63,792 bases of DNA from Pseudomonadota bacterium (lineage in GTDB: Bacteria > Pseudomonadota > Gammaproteobacteria > Burkholderiales > Methylophilaceae): positions 1-63,792 of the forward strand of contig JAQCBB010000002.1 in the NCBI GenBank assembly GCA_027621535.1. Direction: 5' to 3'. Position 1 is the first letter of the stretch. The number at the start of each line of letters is the position of its first letter. Below are positions 63,157-63,792 of the stretch, one piece after another. A model generated the notes under the pieces. It was given only the letters and a program-made list of their open reading frames with translations, searched no databases and had not been told where the DNA came from. The translations under genes were made by a program, and so were the position numbers.

Positions 63157-63792
63157 TTAGAATTCTTTAGCTACGTAAAAAACGTTTCTTGTTTCACCAA
63201 GATATTTACCCTCAACCTTGCCCCATGTGGTTTTAGATTGATTGGTTGTTGTAAAGTTATAGCCAACATTTAAACCCATGACTTCTTTATCAAGACCAAA
63301 AAGCCAATCTGAATAATCATATGCTTCGTTAGCATTACCTTCAAACTCTTGGCGACCGTAATGTGCTGTTGCTGTTAATCCATTAATGCCAAGGTATTGT
63401 CCTACATCATGATCATAGTCGACTGATAAGTACCAAGTGCCTTTTGCACTGTCGCCGGAACCAGCTCTTTTACCCCATGTCCATGCATCGTCAGACATAA
63501 CTTCATAATAGGTTGCAGAAAGATCTTTGTAGCTCAGTCCTGCATAAAGCTCGAAAGTGTTTGCAGCGGCAAAACCACTATTCATCTCACCTGGGTAGAA
63601 ATATTGAAGACCACCAATATCGTAGCCGATACCTGTGTCACCAATTTCGCCAGCAAAACCGCCATAGACGTCAATTTCTAATGAGTGACCACTATCTGAA
63701 GCGCCAGCATCACGAATCCAAGAAACGTTTGATAACCAAGCACCTAAGTAGAATCCACTGGAATGCTCGTAATCAACTCCTCCTTGTAAAGC
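63157..63792 (-). CDS. Putative TorF-family porin, C-terminal part (cut by window end)
   Basis: An open frame from the window edge to the stop at 63157, about 211 residues. It carries amphipathic beta strands and repeated motifs such as ALQGGVDYEHSSGFYLGAWLSNVSW, IDVYGGFAGEIGDTGIGYDIGG, and a terminal strand ending FYVAKEF with C-terminal Phe. This matches the TorF/TIGR02001-like outer-membrane family often found just before glnK-amtB. The N-terminus and signal peptide are outside the window. Confidence 0.82.
   Translation of the reverse strand, partial: ALQGGVDYEHSSGFYLGAWLSNVSWIRDAGASDSGHSLEIDVYGGFAGEIGDTGIGYDIGGLQYFYPGEMNSGFAAANTFELYAGLSYKDLSATYYEVMSDDAWTWGKRAGSGDSAKGTWYLSVDYDHDVGQYLGINGLTATAHYGRQEFEGNANEAYDYSDWLFGLDKEVMGLNVGYNFTTTNQSKTTWGKVEGKYLGETRNVFYVAKEF

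Overview
The window looks like a chromosome segment of a streamlined, AT-rich betaproteobacterium, most probably of the Methylophilaceae (OM43 / 'Ca. Methylopumilus'-like aquatic methylotrophs). This placement is an inference. It rests on the very low GC, tight packing with many 4-28 bp gene overlaps, the betaproteobacterial order argS-SPOR-dsbA and pcm-tolC-waaA, an orphan pqqA, a quinoprotein-relay type metallohydrolase, and a transhydrogenase split into three genes. No tRNA, rRNA, CRISPR array, insertion sequence or prophage was seen.

Region 1 (1-13.5 kb) is the replication origin neighbourhood. Leftward genes are parB (cut by the window edge), parA, rsmG, mnmG, mnmE, yidC, yidD, rnpA and rpmH. 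Two parS sites lie between mnmG and mnmE. Rightward genes are dnaA, dnaN, gyrB and an OxyR-type regulator. DnaA boxes flank dnaA, and gene direction switches at the rpmH/dnaA gap, as expected for oriC.

Region 2 (13.5-24.9 kb) holds pntAA-pntAB-pntB, a small membrane protein, and a decayed remnant of a cytochrome bd-type oxidase locus (3' end of cydB plus a broken DUF2474-like gene). It continues with dsbA, a SPOR protein and argS leftward, then priA with an apparently non-ATG start, a small unlisted lipoprotein, thiD-thiE and hemL. Region 3 (24.9-34.8 kb) holds gltB-gltD-hemE, an ActP-like symporter with its DUF485 partner, and a radical SAM protein.

Region 4 (34.8-45 kb) begins with a three-gene glucosylglycerate cluster (phosphatase, GpgS-like synthase, GH13 phosphorylase). 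It then has cytochrome b561 divergent from a metallo-beta-lactamase-fold protein, DoxX, a GNAT protein, mutY, uppP, and thiC under a TPP riboswitch. Region 5 (45-57 kb) has pcm-tolC-isochorismatase-like hydrolase against waaA, a split B12-dependent ribonucleotide reductase with a hairpin leader, a trypsin-like protease with a lipoprotein and a Cys-rich protein, a dienelactone hydrolase, thiS-thiG, apaG and mltA.

Region 6 (57-63.8 kb) has a 23-residue pqqA and a two-gene envelope unit: an LtaS-like phosphotransferase and a protein joining a glycosidase-like domain to an LPS-kinase-like domain. It ends with glnK-amtB and a truncated putative porin, a nitrogen-uptake module that complements GltBD. 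The most novel-looking pieces are the LtaS-like/kinase-fusion pair, the decayed bd-oxidase locus, the glucosylglycerate cluster, the solitary pqqA, the priA start and the ribonucleotide reductase leader.
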